NCBI RefSeq assembly: GCF_016907335.1
Contig: NZ_JAFBBT010000001.1
Coordinates: 2,356,001 to 2,420,000 of the forward strand
Reading direction: 5' to 3'
DNA length: 64,000 nt
DNA from: Curtobacterium herbarum
Lineage (GTDB): Bacteria > Actinomycetota > Actinomycetes > Actinomycetales > Microbacteriaceae
The position numbers and the translations under genes are program-made. Below are positions 26,915 to 35,053 of this stretch, in pieces; the first letter of the stretch is position 1; every line of letters begins with the position of its first letter. Under the pieces are notes generated by a model. That model saw only the letters and a list, made by a program, of their open reading frames with translations, made no database searches and had not been told where the DNA came from.

Positions 26915-26950
26915 CTCAGGTCCACACCACCGGGATGGGAAGATGGACCC

Positions 26951-28639
26951 GTGGACATCGCCGAGTTGCTCATCCTGCTGGTCGGATCGCTCGCCGTCAC
27001 CGGGTTCGCCCGAGCATGGGGACTCCCCGCACCGCTCCTCGTCACCGCGGTCGCACTCGCCGTGTCGTTCATCCCCGGTCTGCCCCACATCGAGATCGAC
27101 TCGGAGGTCATCCTCACGGTGGTCCTGCCGCCGCTGCTCTACTCGGCGGCGCTCGACGTGTCGTGGCAGAGCTTCCGCGGGTCCATCAAGCAGATCCGAC
27201 GCCTCGGCATCTTCCTGGTCATCATCACGGCGCTCGCCGTGGGCCTGGCCGCCTACCTGATCATCCCCGACATGACGTGGCCGGCCGCGATCCTCCTGGG
27301 CGCGATCGTGGCACCGCCGGACGCGGTGTCCGCAGCGGCGATCGGCCGCAAGCTCGGCCTGCCCCGCCGGGTGATGACGGTCCTGTCCGGCGAGAGCCTG
27401 ATCAACGACGCCGCGTCGCTGACGCTGGTCCGCGTGTTCACGCTCATCATCGCCGGCGCGTCGCTGACGGTCTGGCAGGACCTCGGGATCTTCGGGTTGG
27501 CGATCGGCGTCGGCCTGGTCGTCGGCGGTGTCCTCGGCGTGGTCGTGCACTGGATCCGGATGCGGATCAACGACCCGGTGGTCGAGACGATCATGAGCAT
27601 CCTGCTGCCGTTCGTGGCGTACATCCTGGCCGAGGAGCTCTCCGGCTCGGGCGTCATCGCGGTCGTCACGGCGGGCCTGTACATCGGGTACAACTCCCCC
27701 AAGGAGGGCTACGCGACCCGACTGCAGGAGCGCCCGCTCTGGACGAGCGTCGATGTGATCCTCGAGGGCTTCGTCTTCGCGCTCATCGGGCTGCAGCTCA
27801 ACACGGTCGTGCAGGACCTGGTCGAGAGCGAGCGGAGCCTCGGACAGACGCTGACCGCCGCGGCCGTCGTCCTGGTGGTCGTGATCGTGGTCCGCCCGCT
27901 CTTCATCTTCGAGTCGTACGCACGCAACCGCCTGCACGGCCGGTTCATCCGTCCGTTGCGGATCCGTGCCTCCCGAGGGCACCGCTCCCTGCGCTGGATC
28001 CGTGGCACGGCCGAACCGAAGCTCAACTGGCGGGAACTGACGGTCATCTCGTGGACCGGCATGCGCGGTGTGGTGACGCTGGCGGCCGCGGTCTCGGTCG
28101 TCGCGAGCCCGACGAAGATCCCGGCGCAGGACACGATCTTCGTGATCGCCTTCATCGTCACGGTCGGCACCCTGCTGCTGCAGGGGCTGACACTGCCGTT
28201 CGTGATCCGCGCACTCAAGGTGCAGGACCCGGGCGAGGACGACATGGACCGCCGCAGCGAGATGCTGCTCAACCAGCGGACGACCGTCGCCGCGATCGAA
28301 CTGCTCGACAAGCGGCGGCCGGAGTGGGGGTCGCGGTACGGCTCGGACGCGGTCGACTCCGTGGTCTCCCGTCTGAAGGCCCGGCTCGAGCGCCAGGCCG
28401 AGACGTTCCGACAGGACGCCGAGGAAGAGGAGACGGAGGACCGCATGGCCCCGATGCGCCTCCGCGGCGCGCAGATCCAGGACATCCGCCGCGAGCTGCT
28501 CGACCGTCGGCGCGAGATCGTCCTGGAGGAACGCGAGAAGGGCAACCTCGACGAGGAGGTCATGCGCCGTGTGCTCGTGACCCTCGACGCCGAAGAGCTC
28601 GCGATGGACTCGGCGCAGGCCTCCCGCAGTCGTTCCTGA
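26951..28639 (+). CDS. Na+/H+ antiporter (CPA1/NhaP-like)
   Basis: A 562-residue membrane protein of the monovalent cation/proton antiporter-1 family. Conserved segments are LPPLLYSAALDVSWQSFR, APPDAVSAAAIGRKLGLPRRVMTVLSGESLINDA (with the ND cation-site pair), GFVFALIGLQL and TWTGMRGVVTLAAA. About twelve helices are followed by a ~130-residue charged cytoplasmic tail, probably regulatory. GTG at 26951 follows GAAGAT by 6 nt. It is divergent from the phosphate transporter and probably serves pH and sodium homeostasis. Confidence 0.92.
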   Translation: MDIAELLILLVGSLAVTGFARAWGLPAPLLVTAVALAVSFIPGLPHIEIDSEVILTVVLPPLLYSAALDVSWQSFRGSIKQIRRLGIFLVIITALAVGLAAYLIIPDMTWPAAILLGAIVAPPDAVSAAAIGRKLGLPRRVMTVLSGESLINDAASLTLVRVFTLIIAGASLTVWQDLGIFGLAIGVGLVVGGVLGVVVHWIRMRINDPVVETIMSILLPFVAYILAEELSGSGVIAVVTAGLYIGYNSPKEGYATRLQERPLWTSVDVILEGFVFALIGLQLNTVVQDLVESERSLGQTLTAAAVVLVVVIVVRPLFIFESYARNRLHGRFIRPLRIRASRGHRSLRWIRGTAEPKLNWRELTVISWTGMRGVVTLAAAVSVVASPTKIPAQDTIFVIAFIVTVGTLLLQGLTLPFVIRALKVQDPGEDDMDRRSEMLLNQRTTVAAIELLDKRRPEWGSRYGSDAVDSVVSRLKARLERQAETFRQDAEEEETEDRMAPMRLRGAQIQDIRRELLDRRREIVLEEREKGNLDEEVMRRVLVTLDAEELAMDSAQASRSRS

Positions 28640-28707
28640 TCGGTCCTCACCCTGGTGCTCCGGCGTACCCTGGAACGCCAGACGACAGGACAGGAGCGCA
28701 CCGCCGA

Positions 28708-30063
28708 GTGAGCACGCCGCGGAACGAAGCACGCAGGAACAACGACCTCCCGACGCGGAGCGCCGACGACACGGCGCAGGTCGCCGAGGACCGGTCACGC
28801 CCGGCACGCCACCCCGGCCGGGAGGCACGCCCCACGCCGCCGCCGAAGCAACACATCGGCCGCTACCGCCGTTGGTACGCCACGCTCCACCCGTCCCTGC
28901 AGCTCATCGGGCTCCAGCTGTGGATGCCGCTGTTCTTCATCGTCGGGTTCTGTCTCTGCTACGTCTTCGCCTTCCACGCCCCGCACCCGCACGACGTGCC
29001 GATCGGCATCGTCGGCAGTGACCGGAGCCTGGTCGACGCCGTGCAGAAGGCGCTGCCCGGCGAGTACCTGTTCTCCTCCTACGACTCGCTCGCCAGCGCG
29101 AAGCACGACGTGCTCGCCGGGACGATCGCGGTCGCATACGACCCGTCGGCGAACGAGATGTTCAAGGCCAGCGCGCACCAGTTCCAGGTCGCGAGCCTGG
29201 TCCCCGCCACGCTGAGTGCCGTCCTGACCGGCGCCGGGCTGACCGCTCCCCGGGTGACCGAACTCGCTCCCCTGCCGGCGTACGACGAGTACGGCACGGT
29301 CGGCATGTACGTGATGCTCGCGTGGTGCATCGGCGGGTACATGGTCGCGATGTTCATCGGCATCATGGGCGGCCCGCTCCGCCACCGGACCCGCATGACG
29401 GTCATCGTCACCGGCGGTCTGGTCATCTCGCTCATCACGAACACCCTGGCCGGTCCGGTCGTCGGTGCGATCCACGGCCACTTCGTGCCGCTCGTCCTCA
29501 TCGCGTGGGGCTGGATCGTCGCCATCGGCCTGGCGGTGAACGGACTCAGCTACTTCGTCGGCCGGTTCATCGCCGCTCCCGCGATGATCTGCTTCGTCTT
29601 CCTGTCGATGCCGTCCTCCGGTGGTGCCTACCCGAAGTGGTTCATGCCGGAGCCCTTCGCGTGGCTCAACAACGTCGTGGTCGGCTCGAGCATGGTCGAC
29701 ATGATCAAGCACCAGCTCTACGGCGTCGGCCCCGGCCCGGAGCGCGGCCTGATCACGATGGCGTGCTACGCCGGCGCCGGCCTCGTCCTGATGTTCCTCG
29801 GCAAGAAGTGGTGGGAGCGCCGTCGGATCCGCGCGATCGTCACCGGTCGGACCACGATGTTCCAGGACGCGAACACCGCGAACCGCGAGTTCCTCGGCCG
29901 CGAGCGGGACGCCGAGCTCGAGCGGAACGGCCTCATCTCGACCGCCACCGGCACCCTGCAGGTCCTGCGCGACGACGACTGGGAGGACGAACGGGCTGCC
30001 GGGGACGTCTTCACGGGCGGACGCGACGGCCTGGAGAACGAGCCGCTGAACCCCCGTCGATGA
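28708..30063 (+). CDS. Large membrane protein, SNG1/YhgE-like
   Basis: A 451-residue protein. A disordered ~60-residue cytoplasmic N-terminus leads to one helix (WMPLFFIVGFCLCYVFAF), an external domain of ~150 residues starting HAPHPHDVPIGIVG, then five or six helices (YVMLAWCIGGYMVAMFIGIMGG, VIVTGGLVISLITNTLAG and others) and a polar tail. This one-helix, external loop, multi-helix layout is that of SNG1/YhgE/ABC-2-permease-like proteins involved in export or stress resistance; the exact family is uncertain. GTG at 28708 has AGGAG upstream; a TACCCT -10 lies near 28666. Confidence 0.65.
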   Translation: MSTPRNEARRNNDLPTRSADDTAQVAEDRSRPARHPGREARPTPPPKQHIGRYRRWYATLHPSLQLIGLQLWMPLFFIVGFCLCYVFAFHAPHPHDVPIGIVGSDRSLVDAVQKALPGEYLFSSYDSLASAKHDVLAGTIAVAYDPSANEMFKASAHQFQVASLVPATLSAVLTGAGLTAPRVTELAPLPAYDEYGTVGMYVMLAWCIGGYMVAMFIGIMGGPLRHRTRMTVIVTGGLVISLITNTLAGPVVGAIHGHFVPLVLIAWGWIVAIGLAVNGLSYFVGRFIAAPAMICFVFLSMPSSGGAYPKWFMPEPFAWLNNVVVGSSMVDMIKHQLYGVGPGPERGLITMACYAGAGLVLMFLGKKWWERRRIRAIVTGRTTMFQDANTANREFLGRERDAELERNGLISTATGTLQVLRDDDWEDERAAGDVFTGGRDGLENEPLNPRR

Positions 30064-30094
30064 GCGCCCCGGCGGCGGCTATCCTGGTCGGATC

Positions 30095-30379
30095 ATGACC
30101 CGAACCGCCTGGCACCGCCTGCTCATGACGATCGTCGTCGTCTTCCTCGTCATCGCGGCGCTGTCCTACGTCACGAGCATCGTGCTCGCGCCGAGCGGTG
30201 GCCGCAGCGTCGCCGGACTCTGGGACGGCTGGGCGATGTTCGCGCTCGTCGCCGCGATCGCGTTCGGCGTCGTCGACTTCTTCGTCCGGCCGCTCGGCGG
30301 ACAGAGCGGGGACGCGGACGTCATGGCCGAGGCCGAAGCCGCCCGCACCGGCAACACCCCGACGCAGCGCTCACGCTGA
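30095..30379 (+). CDS. Small two-helix membrane protein
   Basis: A 94-residue protein with helices at about residues 8-32 and 44-66, then a polar C-terminus (GGQSGDADVMAEAEAARTGN). ATG at 30095 lies 9 nt after TATCCT (30080-30085) and 31 nt after the previous membrane gene, so it may be read together with it or alone. Family not recognised. Confidence 0.7.
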   Translation: MTRTAWHRLLMTIVVVFLVIAALSYVTSIVLAPSGGRSVAGLWDGWAMFALVAAIAFGVVDFFVRPLGGQSGDADVMAEAEAARTGNTPTQRSR

Positions 30380-30404
30380 CGCGATCCGCGATCCGCGATC
30401 CGCG
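30380..30404. repeat. 7-nt tandem repeat
   Basis: CGCGATC repeated 3.6 times immediately after the stop of the 94-residue membrane protein gene and before the convergent Nudix gene. Confidence 0.8.
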
Positions 30405-30420
30405 GGCAGGCGGTCAGCGG

Positions 30421-30939
30421 TCAGGCCGGCTCGCCGATCCCCGACCCGGTGAACCCGGCGACGGAGGCGTTGTCCTCCGCGAACACCACCCGGGCGTCGA
30501 CCTGCCCACCGGCGAGCACCGCGGGCAGCCAGTAGCGCGCGTCGTCCCACATCGCGTCGTACGGCACGGCATCGACCGGCACCCACCGCGGCTCCAGTTC
30601 GTCACCGCCCGACGGGTCACCCTGCCAGCGGCGGCAGACGAACACGTCCGAGACCTGGGACCAGGACGGACGGAACGGGAACCGGTAGTCCAACGTGCCA
30701 CGGGCCTCCAGGTCGGCCGGGTCGACGCGCAGGCCGACCTCTTCCGCCACCTCACGCACGGCGGTCTCGACCGCCGTCTCGGCACCCTCGCGCTTGCCGC
30801 CGGGGCCGACCACCCGGCCCGTGCCGAGGCCGCGGCGTTTCTCACCGAGCAGCACCTCCGGCCCGCCAGTGCCGTCCCGCAGCAGGTACACGACGACCAC
30901 GGCCGGGTGCTGGGACTTGCTCTCGTCGCGCTCGGTCAT
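30421..30939 (-). CDS. Nudix hydrolase (MutT-like)
   Basis: A 172-residue pyrophosphohydrolase. The Nudix box G-x5-E-x7-REVAEEVG is complete in GPGGKREGAETAVETAVREVAEEVGL. The protein resembles oxidised-nucleotide (8-oxo-dGTP, MTH1-like) sanitising enzymes, for example VVYLLRDG and EVLLGEKRRGLGTGRVVGPGGK, but substrate cannot be fixed from sequence. ATG at 30939 (MTERDESKSQHPAVVVVYLL) is chosen over the upstream ATG at 30981. It is divergent from the 116-residue gene. Confidence 0.9.
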   Translation of the reverse strand: MTERDESKSQHPAVVVVYLLRDGTGGPEVLLGEKRRGLGTGRVVGPGGKREGAETAVETAVREVAEEVGLRVDPADLEARGTLDYRFPFRPSWSQVSDVFVCRRWQGDPSGGDELEPRWVPVDAVPYDAMWDDARYWLPAVLAGGQVDARVVFAEDNASVAGFTGSGIGEPA

Positions 30940-31004
30940 GTGGTCCAGTGTGGCCGATCCGATGACGTACGCTCGTTCCATGGCAGGCGTGCTGTGGGGG
31001 CGTC

Positions 31005-31355
31005 ATGGCTGAGTCTCGCAGGACGGGGCGCAGCCTCGAGGTGCTGCGCGCCGAAGCCGCCGAGGAGATCTCGGTCATCGTCGAACACCGGTGTCGCCAG
31101 GGCGACGATCCGTGGGAGTTCATGCACACGCTGCCGAGCGTGGACGAGCAGGTCGTCCTCATCCTGCGGGCCGAGGCGATGGAGATCGACGTCCGCATCG
31201 GTCAGCGCAGCGCACAGTGGTCGTCGCACCCCGCGTCGGGGCAGCGCACCGAGCACGGCGAGGAGTACCACCGCCTGCGGCGCATCGCCCTCCAGCACCC
31301 GGAACTCACCGAGGCGGTCTGGAAGCTGATGGACGCGCTGCCGGGTGCTCGCTGA
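31005..31355 (+). CDS. Small soluble protein of unknown function
   Basis: A 116-residue, mostly charged and helical protein (SLEVLRAEAAEEISVIVEHRC, LRRIALQHPELTEAVWKLMDAL). No transmembrane segment, no known motif. ATG at 31005 is the only reasonable start; ribosome-binding site is GGGGGC-like. It lies between a Nudix gene and pabC. Coding is supported by the GC-rich third positions of its frame, but the function is unknown. Confidence 0.6.
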   Translation: MAESRRTGRSLEVLRAEAAEEISVIVEHRCRQGDDPWEFMHTLPSVDEQVVLILRAEAMEIDVRIGQRSAQWSSHPASGQRTEHGEEYHRLRRIALQHPELTEAVWKLMDALPGAR

Positions 31356-31386
31356 GATCCGCGCTCGCTGGAACCCGCGCTCGCTG
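31347..31386. repeat. 16-nt period repeat at the unknown-gene/pabC junction
   Basis: GCTCGCTG occurs three times at 31347-31354, 31363-31370 and 31379-31386, each 16 nt apart, spanning the stop codon of the 116-residue gene. Confidence 0.75.
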
Positions 31387-31412
31387 ACACCGGTCTGGGG
31401 TTGGATGGGGGC

Positions 31413-32303
31413 ATGACCGACACCGTCCTCGCCGTCCTGAACCAGCCCTCCCGAGCCGCAGCGCCGCACGACCCGGAGGCCGACGCGTTCATCTGGGCGA
31501 AGCCGCTCGAGGAGCACATCCAGGTGATGGACCTCGGTCTCACCCGGGGTGACGGCGTCTTCGAGACGATCACGGTGATCGACGGCCGCCCGCAGGCACT
31601 CGAGGCACACCTCGCGCGGTTCGGCCGCTCCGCCGCGAAGCTCGACCTGCCCGAGCCGGACCTGGACGCCTGGCGGCAGGCCATCGAGGCGGCCTGCGCG
31701 CGGCTCGACCCGGTGCGTGAGGCGTACGCGAAGACCGTCCTGACCCGCGGCGTCGAGGGGCTCGGCCGTCCGACCGGCTGGGTCTACGCCGCGCCGTCCG
31801 CCGACCAGACCCGCGACCGCACCGAGGGTATCGGGGTCGTCACGCTCGACCGCGGCTACCGGCACGACGTCGAACGAACCTCGCCGTGGCTGCTGCAGGG
31901 GGCGAAGACGCTGTCCTACGCGGTCAACATGGCGGGCCTCCGCGAGGCAGTCCGCCGCGGCGCAGACGACGCCCTGTTCGTCTCGACCGACGGCTACGTC
32001 CTCGAGGGCACCCGCGCGAACCTCATCATGTCGGTCGGGGGCCGCTTCGTCACCCCGCGCACCGACATCGGGATCCTCGACGGCACCACCCAGGCCGACG
32101 TCTTCCGCTTCGCCGAGCAGGAGGGCATCGAGACCGCCTACGAACTCGTCACCCTCGACGACCTGCGGGCCGCGGACGCTTTGTGGCTGGTCTCGAGCAT
32201 CCGGCAGGCGGCACCGATCCACACCGTGAACGGCGTGCCGCAGGAGATGGACCTCGGCATGACCGAGCGGATCAACGACTTCCTGCTGTCGCGCCAGGAC
32301 TGA
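31413..32303 (+). CDS. pabC: Aminodeoxychorismate lyase (class IV aminotransferase)
   Basis: A 296-residue PLP-fold type IV enzyme. Key marks are GLTRGDGVFETITV near the N-terminus, the PLP lysine in LLQGAKTLSYAVNMAGLREA, the cofactor loop DDALFVSTDGYVLEGTRANLIM and LDGTTQADVFRFAEQEGIE. It most likely cleaves aminodeoxychorismate to p-aminobenzoate, completing with PabB (53.4 kb) the supply of folate precursor. A branched-chain or D-amino acid aminotransferase is the alternative. ATG at 31413 after GGGGGC. Confidence 0.85.
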   Translation: MTDTVLAVLNQPSRAAAPHDPEADAFIWAKPLEEHIQVMDLGLTRGDGVFETITVIDGRPQALEAHLARFGRSAAKLDLPEPDLDAWRQAIEAACARLDPVREAYAKTVLTRGVEGLGRPTGWVYAAPSADQTRDRTEGIGVVTLDRGYRHDVERTSPWLLQGAKTLSYAVNMAGLREAVRRGADDALFVSTDGYVLEGTRANLIMSVGGRFVTPRTDIGILDGTTQADVFRFAEQEGIETAYELVTLDDLRAADALWLVSSIRQAAPIHTVNGVPQEMDLGMTERINDFLLSRQD

Positions 32304-32316
32304 ACGGGCCCGGCCC

Positions 32317-32369
32317 GACGACGGACGGGAGGCGCGGTGCGGGCCGCACCGCGCCTCCCGTCCGTCGTC
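32317..32369. terminator. Perfect 53-nt element-B hairpin between convergent genes
   Basis: 26-bp perfect stem around a single central base, carrying the core GACGGGAGGC and GCCTCCCGTC. It separates pabC (+) and the amidohydrolase (-), both ending here, and should act as a bidirectional terminator. Confidence 0.8.
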
Positions 32370-32383
32370 TGGTCACGTCTCGG

Positions 32384-32427
32384 GCCGCGTGGTCACCAGC
32401 GCCGCGTGGTCACCAGCGCGGCGTGGT
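32384..32427. repeat. 17-nt tandem repeat over the amidohydrolase 3' end
   Basis: GCCGCGTGGTCACCAGC at 32384-32400 and 32401-32417, followed by a partial third copy to 32427. The stop codon of the amidohydrolase falls inside the second copy. Confidence 0.75.
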
Positions 32428-33612
32428 GACGCCCTGCCCGTCGACGTAGGCGAAGACCTGCTTGCCCTCGATCCAGACGCGCTGCGCACGGCTGGTGGCG
32501 TCGAGCGGGTCGCCGTCCCAGAGGACGAGGTCGGCGTCGAGCCCCTCGGCGATGCGACCGACGCGGTCCCCGAAGCCGAGGATGTCGGCCGGGGCGGAGG
32601 TGATCGCCTCGAGCGCGGTCTGTCGCGGCAGGCCGTCGCGGACCGCCATCGTCGCCTGGGTGACGAGCATGTTGATGGGGACGACGGGTGCGTCGGTGGT
32701 GATCGCGACACGGACGCCGGCGGCGGCGATCGTGGTGAGGTTCGGGATGCCGCGGTCGCGCAGCTCGACCTTTGAGCGGCTGGTGAACAGCGGGCCGTAG
32801 ATCACCGGGATCCCCTTCTCGGCGAGCAGGTCCGCGATCTTGTGGGCCTCGGTGCCGTGGTTGACGACCAGGCGGTAGCCGAACTCCTCGGCGAGACGGA
32901 CGGCGGTGGCGATGTCGTCGTGGCGGTGGGTGTGCTGGTCCCAGGCGAGTTCGCCGTCGAGGACGCGGACCAGTGCTTCCTTCGTGAGGTCGCGGGTGAA
33001 CGGTTCGCCCTTCGTGGCCGCTGCGTCGCGGGCCGCACGGTAGTCCTGCGCGGCGACGAAGGCTTCGCGGATGACCTTGGCGACGCCGAGCCGGGTGGAC
33101 GGGGTCTGCCCCTTCTCGCCGTAGACGCGCTTCGGGTTCTCGCCGAGGGCGCTCTTGATGCTCACCGCGTCCGAGATGAGCTGCTCGTCGATGGTCCGGC
33201 CACCCCAGGTCTTGATCGCGACGGTCTGGCCGCCGATCGGGTTGCCGGAGCCGGGCTTCACCACGATGCTCGTGATCCCGCCGGACAGGGCGTCGCGGAA
33301 GCCCTCGTCGTCGATGTCGACCGCGTCGATCGCCCGGACGGCGGCCATGTTCGGACCGGTCATCTCGTTCGTGTCGTTGCCTGCCGAGCCGTTCGCCTCT
33401 TCGTGGATGCCGACGTGGCCGTGCGCCTCGACGAAGCCGGGCAGGAGCCACGCGCCGGCTGCGTCGACGACCGGCAGGCCGTCGGGCGGCGTGACGTCGG
33501 GCCCGACCGCCGTGATGCGACCGTCCTGCACGACGACCGCGCCGCCGTCGAACGCCGCGCCGTCGACGGGGACGACGTGGGCACCGGTGATCACGAACGA
33601 GTTGTCAGTCAT
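32410..33612 (-). CDS. Amidohydrolase (imidazolonepropionase-like)
   Basis: A 400-residue metal-dependent hydrolase with the amidohydrolase fold. The first metal site is LLPGFVEAHGHVGIHEE (HxH), the following histidines are in ELAWDQHTHRHDD and VVNHGTEAHKI, and the aspartate is in VRVAITTDAPVVP. The C-terminal ADLVLWDGDPLDATSRAQRVWIEGKQVF is typical. Such proteins cleave cyclic amides or act on peptides; substrate unknown. ATG at 33612 lies 6 nt after TACCGT (33619-33624, minus strand), a leaderless-type start. Confidence 0.88.
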   Translation of the reverse strand: MTDNSFVITGAHVVPVDGAAFDGGAVVVQDGRITAVGPDVTPPDGLPVVDAAGAWLLPGFVEAHGHVGIHEEANGSAGNDTNEMTGPNMAAVRAIDAVDIDDEGFRDALSGGITSIVVKPGSGNPIGGQTVAIKTWGGRTIDEQLISDAVSIKSALGENPKRVYGEKGQTPSTRLGVAKVIREAFVAAQDYRAARDAAATKGEPFTRDLTKEALVRVLDGELAWDQHTHRHDDIATAVRLAEEFGYRLVVNHGTEAHKIADLLAEKGIPVIYGPLFTSRSKVELRDRGIPNLTTIAAAGVRVAITTDAPVVPINMLVTQATMAVRDGLPRQTALEAITSAPADILGFGDRVGRIAEGLDADLVLWDGDPLDATSRAQRVWIEGKQVFAYVDGQGVTTPRW

Positions 33613-33730
33613 CCCACAACGGTACCGATGCCGCCGCCGGACGCCATGGTCTTCGTGTACGACATACGGATTCTTCGTGCTGCGCGGCCGGTGGTCGGTA
33701 CCGTCTCGGGACCCGACGAGCGGAGGCACC

Positions 33731-35044
33731 ATGCACCCTGACGACACCCGGTCCGGCTGGCCGGCGCACCGGACGACGACCCGACCGTGGCGCAGCAGCG
33801 GACGGCCACCGCGGGCCGATCGGACGGTCCGCTCGGTCCGGTGTTCCCTGCCGCCACGGATCGCCCACCGGACCTGGACCGCTCCCCCGCGCACCGCACA
33901 CCTGGTGGCGCGGGCGTCCGAGCGTCTGCGCGACCTCGACCGGCGACTCGGCGACCGGACCGCGACGTTCGACCTGCTGCTCGCCCGGACCGAAGCCGTC
34001 TCGTCCTCCCGGATCGAGGACGAGCACGCCACCCTCGACGACTACGCCCGAGCCCTGGTGGGCATCCGCGCGAACGGCAGCGCCACCGCGATGGTCGGCG
34101 CGACCGCGGCGCTCCGGGCGATGATCGACGACGCCGGGCGCGGCAGCATCACCGAACGCTCGGTGCTCGACGCGCACGCCGTGCTGATGCGGGACGACCC
34201 GGTCGACGGGCCCGTCGCCGGGCGGTGGCGGCAGGTGCAGAACTGGATCGGCGGCGGGGCGTCACCGCGCGACGCAGCGTACGTCCCGCCGCCGGCGGAC
34301 GACGTCGCCGACGCGATGGACGACCTGTTCGCGTTCCTGGCCCGGGACGACCTCGACCCGGTCGTGCAGGCAGCGATCGCCCATGCCCAGTTCGAGTCGG
34401 TGCACCCGTTCACCGACGGCAACGGGCGGATCGGCCGTGCCCTGGTCAACGCGGTCCTCCGTCACCGTGGGCTGACGACCTCGCTCGTGGTCCCCGTGGC
34501 GGCGGCCCTCGTCGCGGACCGGGCCGGGTACTTCGCCGAGCTGGTCCGCTACCGGGACGGCCACGTCGAGGGTGTCGTGAGCCTGGTCGCCGCGGCGGTC
34601 GGCACCGTGTGCGACGAGGTCGAGTACGCCGCACTCCGGCTGGACGAACTCGAGCAGGACCGTGCGGCGGTGCACAGGACGGGCCACGGGGACCCGGTGA
34701 CACACGACTCGACGGTGCTGCGGGTCCTGCTCGCGGACCCGGTGCTGACGGAAGCGGCGGTCTCGGCCGCACTGCCGCCGGACCTGCCCTGGACGGACGC
34801 GGTGATCGACGACCTGGTCGACGCGGGGGTGCTGCGGCCGGTCACCGAGCGGCGAAGCGACCGGGCGTGGGTGGCGCCGGACGTGCTGGCGGAGCTCGAT
34901 GGTCTGGCGGAGCGGATCCGAGCGGCGGCGGCGCCGGATGCGGTTGCGGCGGCGGCGGTTGCTGCGCCGGCTCCGGCTCCGGCTGCGGTTGCTGCGCCGG
35001 CGCCGGCGTCGGAGTCGGGCCGCGCCCCCATGCCGAGCGCATAG
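33731..35044 (+). CDS. Fic/DOC family protein
   Basis: A 437-residue protein with a Fic domain. The catalytic loop HPFTDGNGRIGR begins at His225, so AMP-transferase (or related) activity is expected. Upstream is the Fic_N-type segment SSRIEDEHATLDD whose Glu96 matches the (S/T)xxxE(G/N) inhibitory helix, here with Asp in the last place. IGGGASPRDAAYVPPP is the usual flap. After residue ~330 comes a winged-helix-like region and an Ala/Pro-rich tail with repeats of AAPAPAP. No antitoxin gene is adjacent. ATG at 33731 with GGAGG. The S9 peptidase follows by 9 nt. Confidence 0.9.
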   Translation: MHPDDTRSGWPAHRTTTRPWRSSGRPPRADRTVRSVRCSLPPRIAHRTWTAPPRTAHLVARASERLRDLDRRLGDRTATFDLLLARTEAVSSSRIEDEHATLDDYARALVGIRANGSATAMVGATAALRAMIDDAGRGSITERSVLDAHAVLMRDDPVDGPVAGRWRQVQNWIGGGASPRDAAYVPPPADDVADAMDDLFAFLARDDLDPVVQAAIAHAQFESVHPFTDGNGRIGRALVNAVLRHRGLTTSLVVPVAAALVADRAGYFAELVRYRDGHVEGVVSLVAAAVGTVCDEVEYAALRLDELEQDRAAVHRTGHGDPVTHDSTVLRVLLADPVLTEAAVSAALPPDLPWTDAVIDDLVDAGVLRPVTERRSDRAWVAPDVLAELDGLAERIRAAAAPDAVAAAAVAAPAPAPAAVAAPAPASESGRAPMPSA

Positions 35045-35053
35045 GGTGGGCCG

